Positions 8,805-17,055 of a stretch of 64,000 bases of DNA are shown one piece after another. Positions within the stretch are counted from its first letter, which is position 1, and each line of letters begins with the position of its first letter. The stretch lies in the NCBI RefSeq assembly GCF_010728925.1, contig NZ_AP022608.1, forward strand, positions 5,704,001 through 5,768,000, in the 5' to 3' direction. The translations under genes were made by a program, and so were the position numbers. The stretch is from Mycolicibacterium gadium (GTDB taxonomy: Bacteria; Actinomycetota; Actinomycetes; Mycobacteriales; Mycobacteriaceae). The notes beneath the pieces are model-generated. The model was not told where the DNA came from. It did not search any database and saw only the letters and a program-made list of their open reading frames with translations.

Positions 8805-9953
8805 ATGCGCAGAGATCTCTTCACCGAAGACCACGAAGCGTTTCGCGAGCTCGCCCGAGACTTCGTCGAGAAGGAGGTCGTCCCGCACTACCCGGAGTGG
8901 GAGAAGGGCGGACGCATGCCGCGCGAGGTGTTCAAGCAGATGGGCGCGCTGGGCCTGCTGGGCACCGCCATCCCCGAGGAGTACGGCGGTGGCGGTCAAC
9001 CCGATTACCGCTACTTCGTCGTCATGCAGGAGGAGGCGGCCCGGGCGCTGGTGACCCTGTCGACGGTGCGCACCCAGCTCGAGGTGATCCTGCCCTACTT
9101 CCTGCACTACGCGAACGAGGAGCAGCGCAAGCGTTGGTTCCCCGGGCTGGCAGCGGGTGAACTGCTGACCGCGGTCGCGATGACCGAACCGGGCACGGGA
9201 TCGGACTTGGCTGGGATGCGCACGACGGCGGTGCGCGACGGTGACCACTGGATCATCAACGGCGCCAAGACATTCATCACCGGAGGTATGCAGGCCGATC
9301 TGGTGATCGTGGTGGCCCGCACGGCAACCGATCCGGACAACCGTCGCAAGGGGCTGACGCTGTTCGTCGTCGAGGACGGCATGCCCGGCTTCACCCGCGG
9401 CCGCGAGCTGGAGAAGATGGGCTGCAAGGTGCAGGACACCGCCGAGTTGTCCTTCGTCGATGTGCGGGTACCCGCCGCCAACATGCTCGGCGAGGAGGGT
9501 GAGGCGTTCGGCTACCTCGGCCACAACCTGCCGCAGGAGCGGCTCACTGTCGCGGTGGGATCGGTGTCGCAGGCGCGGTCGGCCATTGCCGCGGCGATCG
9601 ACTACACCAAGAGCCGCAAGGCGTTCGGCACGCCGGTCGCGTCGTTCCAGAACACGAAGTTCGAGCTGGCCGCCTGCTCGACGGAGGTCGAGGCCGCCCA
9701 GGCCATGCTCGACCGGGCGATCATGCTTCACGTCGAAGGGGAGCTGGCGCCCGCCGACGCGGCGCGGGTGAAGCTGTTCTGCACCGAGATGCAGCAGCGA
9801 GTGATCGACCGATGCCTGCAGCTGTTCGGCGGATACGGCTACATGATGGAGTATCCGATCGCCCGGCTGTACACCGATGCGCGCGTGGCCCGGATCTACG
9901 CGGGCACCAGCGAGGTCATGAAGGTGATGATCGCCAAGTCCCTCGGTTTGTAG
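8805..9953 (+). CDS. Acyl-CoA dehydrogenase
   Basis: A 382-residue acyl-CoA dehydrogenase that starts MRRDLFTEDHEAFR. It has AMTEPGTGSDLAGM in the FAD/substrate region, QLFGGYGYM and a C-terminal IYAGTSEVMK. The MCAD-type catalytic Glu position is Ala here (YAGTSE rather than YEGTSE), as in LCAD/IVD-like members that place the base on another helix. ATG 8805 is chosen with GGAGACGC upstream. It is the last gene of the 2311-9953 operon, and a strong palindrome begins at its stop codon. Confidence 0.92.
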   Translation: MRRDLFTEDHEAFRELARDFVEKEVVPHYPEWEKGGRMPREVFKQMGALGLLGTAIPEEYGGGGQPDYRYFVVMQEEAARALVTLSTVRTQLEVILPYFLHYANEEQRKRWFPGLAAGELLTAVAMTEPGTGSDLAGMRTTAVRDGDHWIINGAKTFITGGMQADLVIVVARTATDPDNRRKGLTLFVVEDGMPGFTRGRELEKMGCKVQDTAELSFVDVRVPAANMLGEEGEAFGYLGHNLPQERLTVAVGSVSQARSAIAAAIDYTKSRKAFGTPVASFQNTKFELAACSTEVEAAQAMLDRAIMLHVEGELAPADAARVKLFCTEMQQRVIDRCLQLFGGYGYMMEYPIARLYTDARVARIYAGTSEVMKVMIAKSLGL

Positions 9954-10006
9954 CGGATTCGGCGCGGTTACCGCCTGCTCAGGGTCGGTTTGCGCGCCGA
10001 ATCCGC
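9953..10006. repeat. Palindromic element, family A (copy 2), likely terminator
   Basis: Perfect 14-base arms (9953-9966 GCGGATTCGGCGCG; 9993-10006) around a 26-base loop. The left arm starts inside the TAG stop of the acyl-CoA dehydrogenase gene. The position at the end of a seven-gene operon suggests termination or 3'-end stabilisation. See the related copies at 3611 and 57407. Confidence 0.7.
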
Positions 10007-10028
10007 AAAAGGCTTGTCACATGACGCA

Positions 10029-10060
10029 AACCTACCTACTGTGTGTTCACTAGGTTGGTT
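10029..10060. promoter_or_regulatory. Putative TetR operator
   Basis: Inverted repeat AACCTACCTA (10029-10038) and TAGGTTGGTT (10051-10060), 9 of 10 positions complementary, with a 12-base spacer. It ends 15 bases before the start of the TetR gene at 10076 and is probably its autoregulatory operator. Confidence 0.6.
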
Positions 10061-10075
10061 CGACGAAGGAGCCCC

Positions 10076-10684
10076 GTGACAGCCCCACGGCCCTATGACA
10101 GCCTTCTCGCCAAAGGCGAGGATCGCAGGCAGCGGATACTCGCCGTGGCTGAGCGGCTACTGGCGCGCAACGGCTGGCGGAACACCTCGCTGGCGCAGAT
10201 CGCCAAGGAGGCCGGGGTGACCCCGGCGGGACTGTTGCACCACTTCGAATCCAAGGAGCAGTTGCTCAACGCCGTTCTTGATGCCCGTGACGCCGACGAC
10301 GAGATCCATGCCGACTACCGCTCCGGTGATCTGATCACCGAACTCAGTCGCGTACCCGAACGATTCGACCGTGCCCCCGAGTTGGTCGGGACTTTCACGG
10401 TGCTGCTGGTCGAGAACATCGCACCGGATGCGCCGCTGCACGACCGGCTGCACCACAGGTACCGCGAAGCGGTGAGCATCATCGTCGACCTCATCAAACA
10501 GGGCCAGAGCGACGGCCGGTATCGCCCAGATTTCGACGCGGCCGGAAAGGCCGTCGAGATTCTCGCATTTATCAATGGAATGGAGACCCTATGGCTACTC
10601 GATCCCTCAATCCCGCTGGCCGAGGTGTTCAAGGGGTACGCGGAATCACTGGATCGCGACTTCTCTCCGAGGAGCCCGATGTGA
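10076..10684 (+). CDS. TetR family transcriptional regulator
   Basis: A 202-residue TetR repressor. The N-terminal helix-turn-helix occupies about residues 36-65 (SLAQIAKEAGVTPAGLLHHF). The helical C-terminal part would bind a ligand such as an acyl-CoA. GTG at 10076 is chosen because GAAGGAG precedes it. The gene is immediately downstream of an inverted repeat (10029-10060) and of the terminator-like palindrome closing the 2311-9953 operon. It likely controls itself, the next gene and perhaps the upstream operon; the ligand is unknown. Confidence 0.9.
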   Translation: MTAPRPYDSLLAKGEDRRQRILAVAERLLARNGWRNTSLAQIAKEAGVTPAGLLHHFESKEQLLNAVLDARDADDEIHADYRSGDLITELSRVPERFDRAPELVGTFTVLLVENIAPDAPLHDRLHHRYREAVSIIVDLIKQGQSDGRYRPDFDAAGKAVEILAFINGMETLWLLDPSIPLAEVFKGYAESLDRDFSPRSPM

Positions 10685-11184
10685 GGTACCGACTCGACGT
10701 GGTCGCCCCGACCGCGCTCGATGCGGTGCGCTGCGCCGGCGGTTGGATCTACGACCGCGTGATGGCCGGTTGGGACGTCACCGTTCTCATCGGGAGCATG
10801 GACGATCTGCGGCCGCTGCACATCCTCGGCGCCCAGACGCTCGATCTGCAGGCAGTGCTCGACCAGTGGGAGGACCGGCCCCACCCCCAGACCGTCGCCG
10901 TCGCCGCCGACCTCTTCGACCGCGATCCGCGGGTGCTCCAGCATGTGCGCAACGCGCTCGAACAGGGTGCCACCGAGGTGACGTTGTGGGGCGAGAGCCT
11001 GCCCGCCGAGCTGGACGACAGCGTCGACTCCGCCCAGCATCACTTGAGTGCTGCCGCACGGGCTTTCAAGTCCCGTGCGCTCGCCGCCGCCAATGATCCC
11101 GGGGCCGACAGTGTCGCGTCGAGTGAGACGTTTCGCTGCGGAATGATGGCCTCCGTCGCCGCCGACCTCGTTCCCGCCAGTTGA
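10681..11184 (+). CDS. Conserved-looking hypothetical protein
   Basis: A 167-residue protein I do not recognise. GTG at 10681 overlaps the TetR stop by four bases (GTGA), with GAGGAG upstream, so it is translationally coupled to the regulator. The N-terminal half (VRYRLDVVAPTALDAVRCAGG) resembles an alpha/beta fold segment. The middle has alternating beta/alpha segments (TVLIGSMDDL, QTVAVAADLF, TEVTLWGES). The C-terminus is Ala/Ser-rich. It has no cysteine motif, signal peptide or membrane span. A role linked to the adjacent TetR is the only contextual clue. Confidence 0.7.
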   Translation: MRYRLDVVAPTALDAVRCAGGWIYDRVMAGWDVTVLIGSMDDLRPLHILGAQTLDLQAVLDQWEDRPHPQTVAVAADLFDRDPRVLQHVRNALEQGATEVTLWGESLPAELDDSVDSAQHHLSAAARAFKSRALAAANDPGADSVASSETFRCGMMASVAADLVPAS

Positions 11185-11190
11185 CATTTC

Positions 11191-11252
11191 CGCGAGCAGA
11201 CGCGGAAACCCCCTAAAACGCGATATTTAGGGGGTTTTCACGTCTGCTCGCG
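11191..11252. terminator. Bidirectional terminator / palindromic element, family B (copy 1)
   Basis: Arms of 27 bases (11191-11217 and 11226-11252), 25 of 27 complementary, around an 8-base loop. The outer arm is CGCGAGCAGACG and the inner arm has a CCCCCTAAA/TTTAGGGGG stem with a run of T on each strand. It lies between convergent genes, and the right arm covers the stop codon of the minus-strand MDR gene. It shares outer arms with copies at 34003, 35064 and 53057. Confidence 0.8.
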
Positions 11253-12222
11253 CTTGTGGGGAGAGGTCGATCACAATCTTGCCGATCGCGCGGCCCTCGG
11301 CGACGCGCTCGAGCGCCTGGACCGTCTCGGCGAGCGGATAGACCGCCCCGATGTGCGGGCGGACCGCGCCGCTCATCAGAAGTTCACGGAGCTCGCCCTC
11401 ATTACGGGTGAATTCGTCGGCGGGAACATCCTGGAATTGGAAGCCCAGGACGTGAACCCCCTTCACCAGAACAAGATTCAGCGGGATGCGGGGGATGTCG
11501 CCGGAGGCGAAGCCCACGGTCACGAACCTTCCGCCTCGCCGCAGTGAGCGCAAAGCCGGCTCGGACAGCTCGCCGCCGACCGGATCGACCACCGCGTCCG
11601 CGCCGTCGGGCAAGGCTGCACGCAACGCATCGCGCAACGCGCCCGAACGATGGTTGATCAAATGCCGCGCTCCGTAAGAATCTGCGGCGGCCAGCTTCTC
11701 GTCCGAGGACGCCACCGCGGTCACCGAGGCGCCGAGTTGCACGGCGAGTTGGACAGCGGCGAGACCGACGCCGCCGCCCGCGCCGAGCACGACCACCTGA
11801 TCGCCAGATCGCACCCGCGCCACCGATCGCAACGTGTGATAGGCCGTGCGGTACGCGACGCCGAACGCCGCGGCGCTTCGGTCGTCGACGCCGTCCGGGA
11901 TTCGGGCGAGGCCGGCCGGATCGGCGGCGACCTCTTCGGCGAACGCGCCGAACATCGCGGCGCCGGTGACCCGGTCGCCCACTGTGAACCCGGTTGTACC
12001 AGGGCCGGTTTCGACGATGACGCCGGCGAACTCACTGCCGGGGATGAACGGGGCAGGCACGGTGACCTGGTACCGGTCGGCGATCAGCAGCACGTCGGGG
12101 AAGTTGACCGCGGCCGCTGCGACACGGATTCGGATCTGTCCCGTGGCGACCCGCGGGGATGGCTGCTCCTCGATGCGGACCACGTCCGGTGGTCCGTACT
12201 GCGGGCAGACCGCGGCCCTCAC
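11227..12222 (-). CDS. NADPH:quinone oxidoreductase-like MDR protein
   Basis: A 331-residue medium-chain dehydrogenase/reductase of the zinc-free quinone oxidoreductase branch. It has a GroES-like N-terminal domain (PGSEFAGVIVETGPG) and a Rossmann domain with VVLGAGGGVGLAAVQLA at about residues 150-166. No zinc ligands are present. The C-terminal IGKIVIDL is typical. GTG at 12222 overlaps the upstream kinase-like gene by four bases. Such enzymes reduce enoyl or quinone carbonyl systems with NADPH. As the last gene in the operon it may saturate an enoyl intermediate. Confidence 0.88.
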   Translation of the reverse strand: MRAAVCPQYGPPDVVRIEEQPSPRVATGQIRIRVAAAAVNFPDVLLIADRYQVTVPAPFIPGSEFAGVIVETGPGTTGFTVGDRVTGAAMFGAFAEEVAADPAGLARIPDGVDDRSAAAFGVAYRTAYHTLRSVARVRSGDQVVVLGAGGGVGLAAVQLAVQLGASVTAVASSDEKLAAADSYGARHLINHRSGALRDALRAALPDGADAVVDPVGGELSEPALRSLRRGGRFVTVGFASGDIPRIPLNLVLVKGVHVLGFQFQDVPADEFTRNEGELRELLMSGAVRPHIGAVYPLAETVQALERVAEGRAIGKIVIDLSPQARADVKTP

Positions 12223-13244
12223 CGGTAGTCGCTGGCTTCCGCGAGATCGGCCGCCGAACGCATCAACGAGGTGATGACGGGCCCGTAGGCAAGCAGATTC
12301 TCGTTGTCGCCCGCGCGCTGAAAGCCCTGTTCCAGGACGATCGCGAGCTTCCACTTGGCCAGCACCAGGTAGTAGTCGAGATCGTCGACCTGACGTCCGG
12401 ACACCTTCGCGTAGTGATCGATCACCGCGGTACGCGACGGCATGCCGCGCATGTCGACATAGCTCATCGCCGACGGCTCGTCGGTGTCCTCGGGCCAGCT
12501 CTGCACCATCCAGCCGAGGTCGAGCTTCGGATCACCGACCGTACCCATCTCCCAGTCGACGATCGCGGCCATTTGCGCCGGGGCGCCGTGCCGGTACATC
12601 ACGTTGGCGAACTGGTAGTCGCCGTGCATCAGGCCCGGGATGAAGTCGAGGGGACGGTGGTTGCGCAGCCATCGCGTCGCGACGTCGAGGCCGTCGATCT
12701 CTCGGCCCTTGATCCGCTCGAAGAACGCGATCCACCGGTCGACCTGGCGTTCGTGGAATCCGTCGGGACGGCCAAGATCCTGCAGTCCCTTGGCTTTCCA
12801 GTCGACCTTCGACAGCAGGGCGATGCCCTCGGCGAGCTGATATGACAGCCCGGCACGTGTCGCCATGTCGCTGTCGAACGGCTCGGGCCACTTGCCGTAT
12901 TGGTCCATCGGCGACCAGCCGTCGACGAATCCCATCAGATAGAAGGGTCGGCCGAGAACCGACGCGTCTGCGCAGACGCCCACCGCCGCGGTATGCGGTA
13001 CGTCGGTGCCGTCGAGCGCCTCGATGATTCGCCATTCCCGCAGAATGCCCTTGTCCCGATCGGGCGGGGCGCCCGTAGGCGGCATACGCAGGACGCACAC
13101 GTTCTCGCCTCGGCTGATCTTGTAGATGATGTTCTGCGTACCGCCGGACAGGAAGTCGGCTTGGAGGGGCTCGCCCCTACCGGGCAGTCCCGCACTGTCC
13201 ATCCACTCGGCCAGTCGCGTGGTGTCGATCTGTTCTTCGGTCAC
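12219..13244 (-). CDS. APH-family phosphotransferase (ACAD10/11 kinase-domain type)
   Basis: A 341-residue aminoglycoside-phosphotransferase-fold kinase. It shows the catalytic-loop motif MHGDYQFANVM at about residues 217-227 and the metal-binding IVDWEMGTVGDPKLDLGW at about 237-254. This subgroup matches the N-terminal kinase domain of mammalian ACAD10/ACAD11 and the LvaA-type 4-hydroxyacyl-CoA kinase, as known for those families. It overlaps by four bases (GTGA) with an ACAD11-like dehydrogenase gene, reproducing as two genes the mammalian fusion. A role in phosphorylating a 4-hydroxyacyl-CoA is inferred. GTG 13244 is the start. Confidence 0.87.
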   Translation of the reverse strand: MTEEQIDTTRLAEWMDSAGLPGRGEPLQADFLSGGTQNIIYKISRGENVCVLRMPPTGAPPDRDKGILREWRIIEALDGTDVPHTAAVGVCADASVLGRPFYLMGFVDGWSPMDQYGKWPEPFDSDMATRAGLSYQLAEGIALLSKVDWKAKGLQDLGRPDGFHERQVDRWIAFFERIKGREIDGLDVATRWLRNHRPLDFIPGLMHGDYQFANVMYRHGAPAQMAAIVDWEMGTVGDPKLDLGWMVQSWPEDTDEPSAMSYVDMRGMPSRTAVIDHYAKVSGRQVDDLDYYLVLAKWKLAIVLEQGFQRAGDNENLLAYGPVITSLMRSAADLAEASDYR

Positions 13245-14542
13245 AGATTTCCGACCTCATTCTCCAGGTAATCGGCGTACTTCGCTCGGGCCGCTTCGCG
13301 TTTGCGCGGTTCCCATTCGGTGGGCCAGGTGTCCTCGGTGGGACGGTAGTCGCGCAGCACCTGTTTCGCGACCGTCGTCTTGTGCACCTCGGTGGGTCCG
13401 TCGGCGAGTCCCATAACCGCGGCCCCGGTGACCATCCCGAGGAAGGGCATCTCGTTCGTGACACCCAGAGCGCCGTGGACTTGCATTGCCCGCCAAGCGA
13501 TGTCGTGCAGCACGGTCGGCATGGCGACCTTGACCGCGGCGATGTCCTTGCGCACCTTCTTGTAGTCGTTGTACTTGTCGATCTCCCACGCGGTGTAGAG
13601 CACCATCAGCCGGAACTGCAGTAGCTGGGCGTAGGAGTCGGCGATGTAACCCTGCACAAACTGCTTGTCCGACAGTCGGCTGCCCTGCGTCTCGCGACTG
13701 AGCGCGCGTTCGCACATCATGTCCAGCGCCCTCTGCGACATACCGATGGTCCGCATCGCATGGTGGATGCGTCCGCCGCCGAGCCGCGTCTGTGCGATGA
13801 CGAACGCCTGGCCCTCGCCGCCGAGTAGCGCCTCGGCGGGCACCCGGACGTTGTCGTAGTGGATCAATGCGTGGGAGCCCTGCCCCTCGGGCTCACCGTA
13901 CAACCCGACGTTGCGGATGATGTTCACCCCCGGGGTGTTGGTAGGCACCAGGAACATCGACATCCCTTGGTACGCGCTGACATCGGGATTCGTCACCACC
14001 ATCACGATGAGGAACGATGCCGTCCTGGCGTTGGAGGAGAAGAACTTGTGGCCGTTGATCACCCAGTCGTCACCGTCGCGTACCGCGGACGTCGTGAAGA
14101 GGGTGGGATCGGCGCCGGCGTGCGGTTCGGTCATCGAGTAGCAGGAGAACAGTTCGCCGTTGAGTAGCGGCATCAGGTACCGCTGCTTCTGCTCGTCGGT
14201 GCCGTAGTGGGCGATGATCTCGGCGTTGCCGGTGTCGGGCGCCTGGCAGCCGAACACGATCGGCGCCCATTGCGAGCGGCCGAGGATCTCGTTGAGTAGT
14301 GCGAGTTTCAGTTGCCCGTAACCCTGTCCGCCGAGTTCGGGTCCGAGGTGAGTGGCCCACAGACCACGCCGTCGCACCTCCTCCTTCAGGGGGTCGATCG
14401 CATCTCGCCGCTTGCCTTCCAGCGGCACGAACTGCAGGTGCGGAAACGCGAGGTCCAGCGGTTCGATCTCCTCGCGGACGAACTCGTCGGCCCAATCCAA
14501 CACCTTCTGGTATTCGGGGTCTGTCTCGAAATCCCACGCCAC
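13241..14542 (-). CDS. Acyl-CoA dehydrogenase, ACAD11-like
   Basis: A 433-residue acyl-CoA dehydrogenase with the ACAD10/11-type C-terminal signature LADGPTEVHKTTVA. The middle domain has CYSMTEPHAGADPTLF, and RLGGGRIHHAMRTIG is also typical. The start MAWDFETDPEYQ uses GTG at 14542 with GAGAGGAG upstream. In ACAD11-like systems the dehydrogenase-fold enzyme acts after a kinase to eliminate phosphate from a 4-phosphoacyl-CoA, which fits the kinase gene overlapping its stop. A close paralogue lies at 50956-52251, without a neighbouring kinase. Confidence 0.92.
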   Translation of the reverse strand: MAWDFETDPEYQKVLDWADEFVREEIEPLDLAFPHLQFVPLEGKRRDAIDPLKEEVRRRGLWATHLGPELGGQGYGQLKLALLNEILGRSQWAPIVFGCQAPDTGNAEIIAHYGTDEQKQRYLMPLLNGELFSCYSMTEPHAGADPTLFTTSAVRDGDDWVINGHKFFSSNARTASFLIVMVVTNPDVSAYQGMSMFLVPTNTPGVNIIRNVGLYGEPEGQGSHALIHYDNVRVPAEALLGGEGQAFVIAQTRLGGGRIHHAMRTIGMSQRALDMMCERALSRETQGSRLSDKQFVQGYIADSYAQLLQFRLMVLYTAWEIDKYNDYKKVRKDIAAVKVAMPTVLHDIAWRAMQVHGALGVTNEMPFLGMVTGAAVMGLADGPTEVHKTTVAKQVLRDYRPTEDTWPTEWEPRKREAARAKYADYLENEVGNL

Positions 14543-14566
14543 GTGCGTGCTCCTCTCAGGTGTAGG

Positions 14567-15571
14567 TCACTCGAAGACGACGACGACCTTGTCGGCCGCG
14601 CTGGGGGTGGAGGCCATTCGCAGCGCCTCGTCGACATCGGCGAACGGGATGGTATGGCTGACGATGACCGCGTATTTCTCCCAGTTCGCGATGATGTCCC
14701 TGGTGACTTCGAAGATCTCGTCCGGATAACCGATCGACCCGACGATGGTGATCTCATTGCTCATGATGTTGAGGAAGTCGACAGGTACGGGTTCCTTGTG
14801 CACCGCGACGACACAGAGGCGCGCGCCTGTTTTGGCGGCGCTCAGCGCAGTGCTGATCACCGGCGGCGCACCCGCGGCGTCGAAATAGATGTCCGTACCC
14901 GCCTTGCCGGGGAACATCGAATCGCCGGCACCGTGCAGTTCGACGAGTCGCTTCGTGACGTCCTCCTCGGCGGAGTTGATCACGGCGTCGGCGCCAACTG
15001 CGAGGGCCTTCTCCAGCCGCGTGGGAATCAGGTCCGCGACCACCACGTGGCGGACGCCCGCGGACTTGAATCCGATGGTGGCGCCCAATCCGATAGGCCC
15101 TGCACCGAAGATCACGACCGTGTCCGATGGTTTGGCTTCACACCGGTTGACGCCGTGGCGGGCCACCGCCATGGGTTCGTTGAGCGCGGCCACCTCGAAG
15201 GGGATGTGGCCGGGAACGACTTCAGCGCTCGTCCCGCGGACGGCGTTCTCGATCAGCAGATACTCGGCGAGCGCGCCGCTCTCACCACCGTTGCCGATGA
15301 TTCCACTCGGCGCGATCATCGGGTTGACCACGACGTGGTCGCCGATCGCGAAACCGGTCACCGCACTGCCGATCTCCACGATCTCACCGGCCGGTTCGTG
15401 ACCCAGCGGCATGTGTCCCTTGCCCAAGCCTCCCATCGAGATGTACAGGCTGTCGGATCCGCAGATTCCGCAGGCCCGCATCTTGATCAGGACATCGTTC
15501 GGCCCGACCGTCGGCTTCGGCACGTCGATCACCTGGGTTTGGTTCGGCCCGGTGATCACCGTCGCCTTCAT
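14567..15571 (-). CDS. Zinc-dependent alcohol dehydrogenase (MDR)
   Basis: A 334-residue zinc MDR alcohol/polyol dehydrogenase. Catalytic zinc ligands are Cys37 in CGICGSD, His58-Glu59 in LGHEPAGE, and a Glu in NEPMAVARHG as in sorbitol dehydrogenases. The four-Cys structural zinc lobe is absent: the region reads MIAPSGIIGNGG without Cys. The Rossmann motif is FGAGPIGLGA. ATG 15571 overlaps the TetR stop by four bases, so this gene follows the regulator directly. It probably oxidises a secondary alcohol intermediate. Confidence 0.9.
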   Translation of the reverse strand: MKATVITGPNQTQVIDVPKPTVGPNDVLIKMRACGICGSDSLYISMGGLGKGHMPLGHEPAGEIVEIGSAVTGFAIGDHVVVNPMIAPSGIIGNGGESGALAEYLLIENAVRGTSAEVVPGHIPFEVAALNEPMAVARHGVNRCEAKPSDTVVIFGAGPIGLGATIGFKSAGVRHVVVADLIPTRLEKALAVGADAVINSAEEDVTKRLVELHGAGDSMFPGKAGTDIYFDAAGAPPVISTALSAAKTGARLCVVAVHKEPVPVDFLNIMSNEITIVGSIGYPDEIFEVTRDIIANWEKYAVIVSHTIPFADVDEALRMASTPSAADKVVVVFE

Positions 15572-16224
15572 CGTTGTGCCTTGAGGTTGAAGCCGGCAAC
15601 GAGTGCGGCGATGTCCGCAGTGACCACCTCCGAGAACGACCGACCACCGAAACTGCCTGACGCCCAATGGCGTACGCCCTCGCTGACGTGCATCCCGGCG
15701 AGGTGCGAGAGGTGCTTCACGTCGACGTGGGGCGCGAGCTTGCCATCGGCTTGCGCTTTCATCAGCAGTTCGCCGAACATGTCGGCGTCGGTGTCGCTCC
15801 GCTCGTCGCCGGACAGTATCCGGTGCTCGTGCCGGTACCCCTCGAGGATGGTTTCGACGATCAGATCGCGCGGGTTGCGCGCCATCGACCGCTCGAGGCT
15901 GCGCAACGCCTCGGCGATGACGTTCTCGATCTCGTAGTCGGTATCGAGCATCGAGCGGACCTTCTTCTGGGCCGCACGCGTCGACAGCAGGCCGACCTCG
16001 AACAACACGTCCTCTTTGGCGGGGAAATAGAAGTAGAACAGTGCGCGCGACACACCCGCGGCGCGGCAGATGTCGGCGACAGTGGTGTGGGCGTAGCCAT
16101 TGGTGCGCCAGAGTGCCATGGCGGCCTGCACCAGGCTGCGCTTGGTTTCGTGCGACCTCGCACGCTGAAAGGAAGCTCGACGCTGACCACTGTCAGCGCC
16201 ATTTACCACGACGGACCTGGGCAC
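15568..16224 (-). CDS. TetR family transcriptional regulator
   Basis: A 218-residue TetR protein with its helix-turn-helix at about residues 47-75 (TTVADICRAAGVSRALFYFY). It is the first gene of a five-gene minus-strand operon (TetR, alcohol dehydrogenase, ACAD11-like, kinase, MDR) in which every junction overlaps except one of 24 bp. It faces an SDR gene across a 63-bp divergent promoter region that contains an inverted repeat (16259-16281). It probably represses both directions. The GTG start at 16224 lacks a strong ribosome-binding site, so the N-terminus is uncertain. Confidence 0.88.
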   Translation of the reverse strand: MPRSVVVNGADSGQRRASFQRARSHETKRSLVQAAMALWRTNGYAHTTVADICRAAGVSRALFYFYFPAKEDVLFEVGLLSTRAAQKKVRSMLDTDYEIENVIAEALRSLERSMARNPRDLIVETILEGYRHEHRILSGDERSDTDADMFGELLMKAQADGKLAPHVDVKHLSHLAGMHVSEGVRHWASGSFGGRSFSEVVTADIAALVAGFNLKAQR

Positions 16225-16258
16225 AACCGGACTGTAGCAGCTAAATTGGGACTTGCAT

Positions 16259-16281
16259 ATAGTTGACGTTTGTCTAACTAT
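16259..16281. promoter_or_regulatory. Putative TetR operator in divergent promoter
   Basis: Inverted repeat ATAGTT (16259-16264) and AACTAT (16276-16281) with an 11-base spacer, between the TetR operon (minus) and the SDR gene (plus). It ends seven bases before the GTG chosen for the SDR, so it would overlap that gene's core promoter. Confidence 0.6.
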
Positions 16282-16287
16282 CTAGGA

Positions 16288-17043
16288 GTGACAGGTTCAC
16301 TCGACGGCAGACGAATATTGGTGACCGGCGGCGCAACGGGTATCGGCGCGGCAGCGGTAGAGGTGCTCAGCGGAGCGGGCGCGCAGGTGGTGGCGACATA
16401 TCACTCGACGCCCCCACCCGGCGTCGACGGTGTGTCGTGGCTGCAGTGCGACGTGCGCGACGCCGCTGCCGTCGATGAGATGGTGGCCGCTGCGGCCGGG
16501 CAGATGGGTGGTCTCGACGTGCTGCTGCACGCCGCGGGGATGTGGCAGGCGGGCATACCGGGCCAGATCACCGGCGACGACATCGACTTCCTGATGGACA
16601 CCAATATCAAGGCGACCATCTTCACCAACCAGGCGGCATATGCCGTGATGCGCAAACACGGCGGCGGCCGCATCATCAACTTCGGGTCGGGGGAGGCGGT
16701 GATGGGCAGTCCGATCTCGGCGGTCTACGCCGCGACCAAAGGTGCGGTGTCGGCGTGGACCCGCTCGATCGCCAAGGCGTGGGCCGCCGACAAGGTCTCG
16801 GCGATCGCACTCGCGCCCGCCGTGCAGACACCGGGGGCCGACCGGCTTCGCGAGTTTCTGGGGCCCGCGGCCGCGAAGTTCATCGACGAGGAGATCAAGA
16901 AGACGATTCCGCTCGGCGGTGCGCTGGGCGATCCGGTCGAGGACCTGGGGCCGGCCTTGGTGTTCTTCTGCAGCACGGCTTCGCATTTCATGACCGGGCA
17001 ACTCGTGGCCGTCGACGGCGGCCTCGTCATGCTGGGCGCATAG
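16288..17043 (+). CDS. Short-chain dehydrogenase/reductase
   Basis: A 251-residue SDR with TGGATGIGAAA near the N-terminus. The usual NNAG is HAAG, the catalytic Ser lies in FGSGEAVMG, and Tyr-x3-Lys is YAATK. It ends MTGQLVAVDGGLVM. GTG at 16288 is taken as the start because it directly abuts the operator region and would suit a leaderless mRNA. A TTG 18 bases upstream is in frame but lies inside the inverted repeat. It is followed by a VOC protein gene 12 bases downstream. Confidence 0.85.
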   Translation: MTGSLDGRRILVTGGATGIGAAAVEVLSGAGAQVVATYHSTPPPGVDGVSWLQCDVRDAAAVDEMVAAAAGQMGGLDVLLHAAGMWQAGIPGQITGDDIDFLMDTNIKATIFTNQAAYAVMRKHGGGRIINFGSGEAVMGSPISAVYAATKGAVSAWTRSIAKAWAADKVSAIALAPAVQTPGADRLREFLGPAAAKFIDEEIKKTIPLGGALGDPVEDLGPALVFFCSTASHFMTGQLVAVDGGLVMLGA

Positions 17044-17055
17044 GGGGGACTGACG

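Noticed and set aside
14312..15937. Plus-strand open frame of 541 codons over the alcohol dehydrogenase and TetR genes
   Set aside because: It is the antisense shadow of well-supported minus-strand genes and is rich in Arg, His and Asp without any fold signature.
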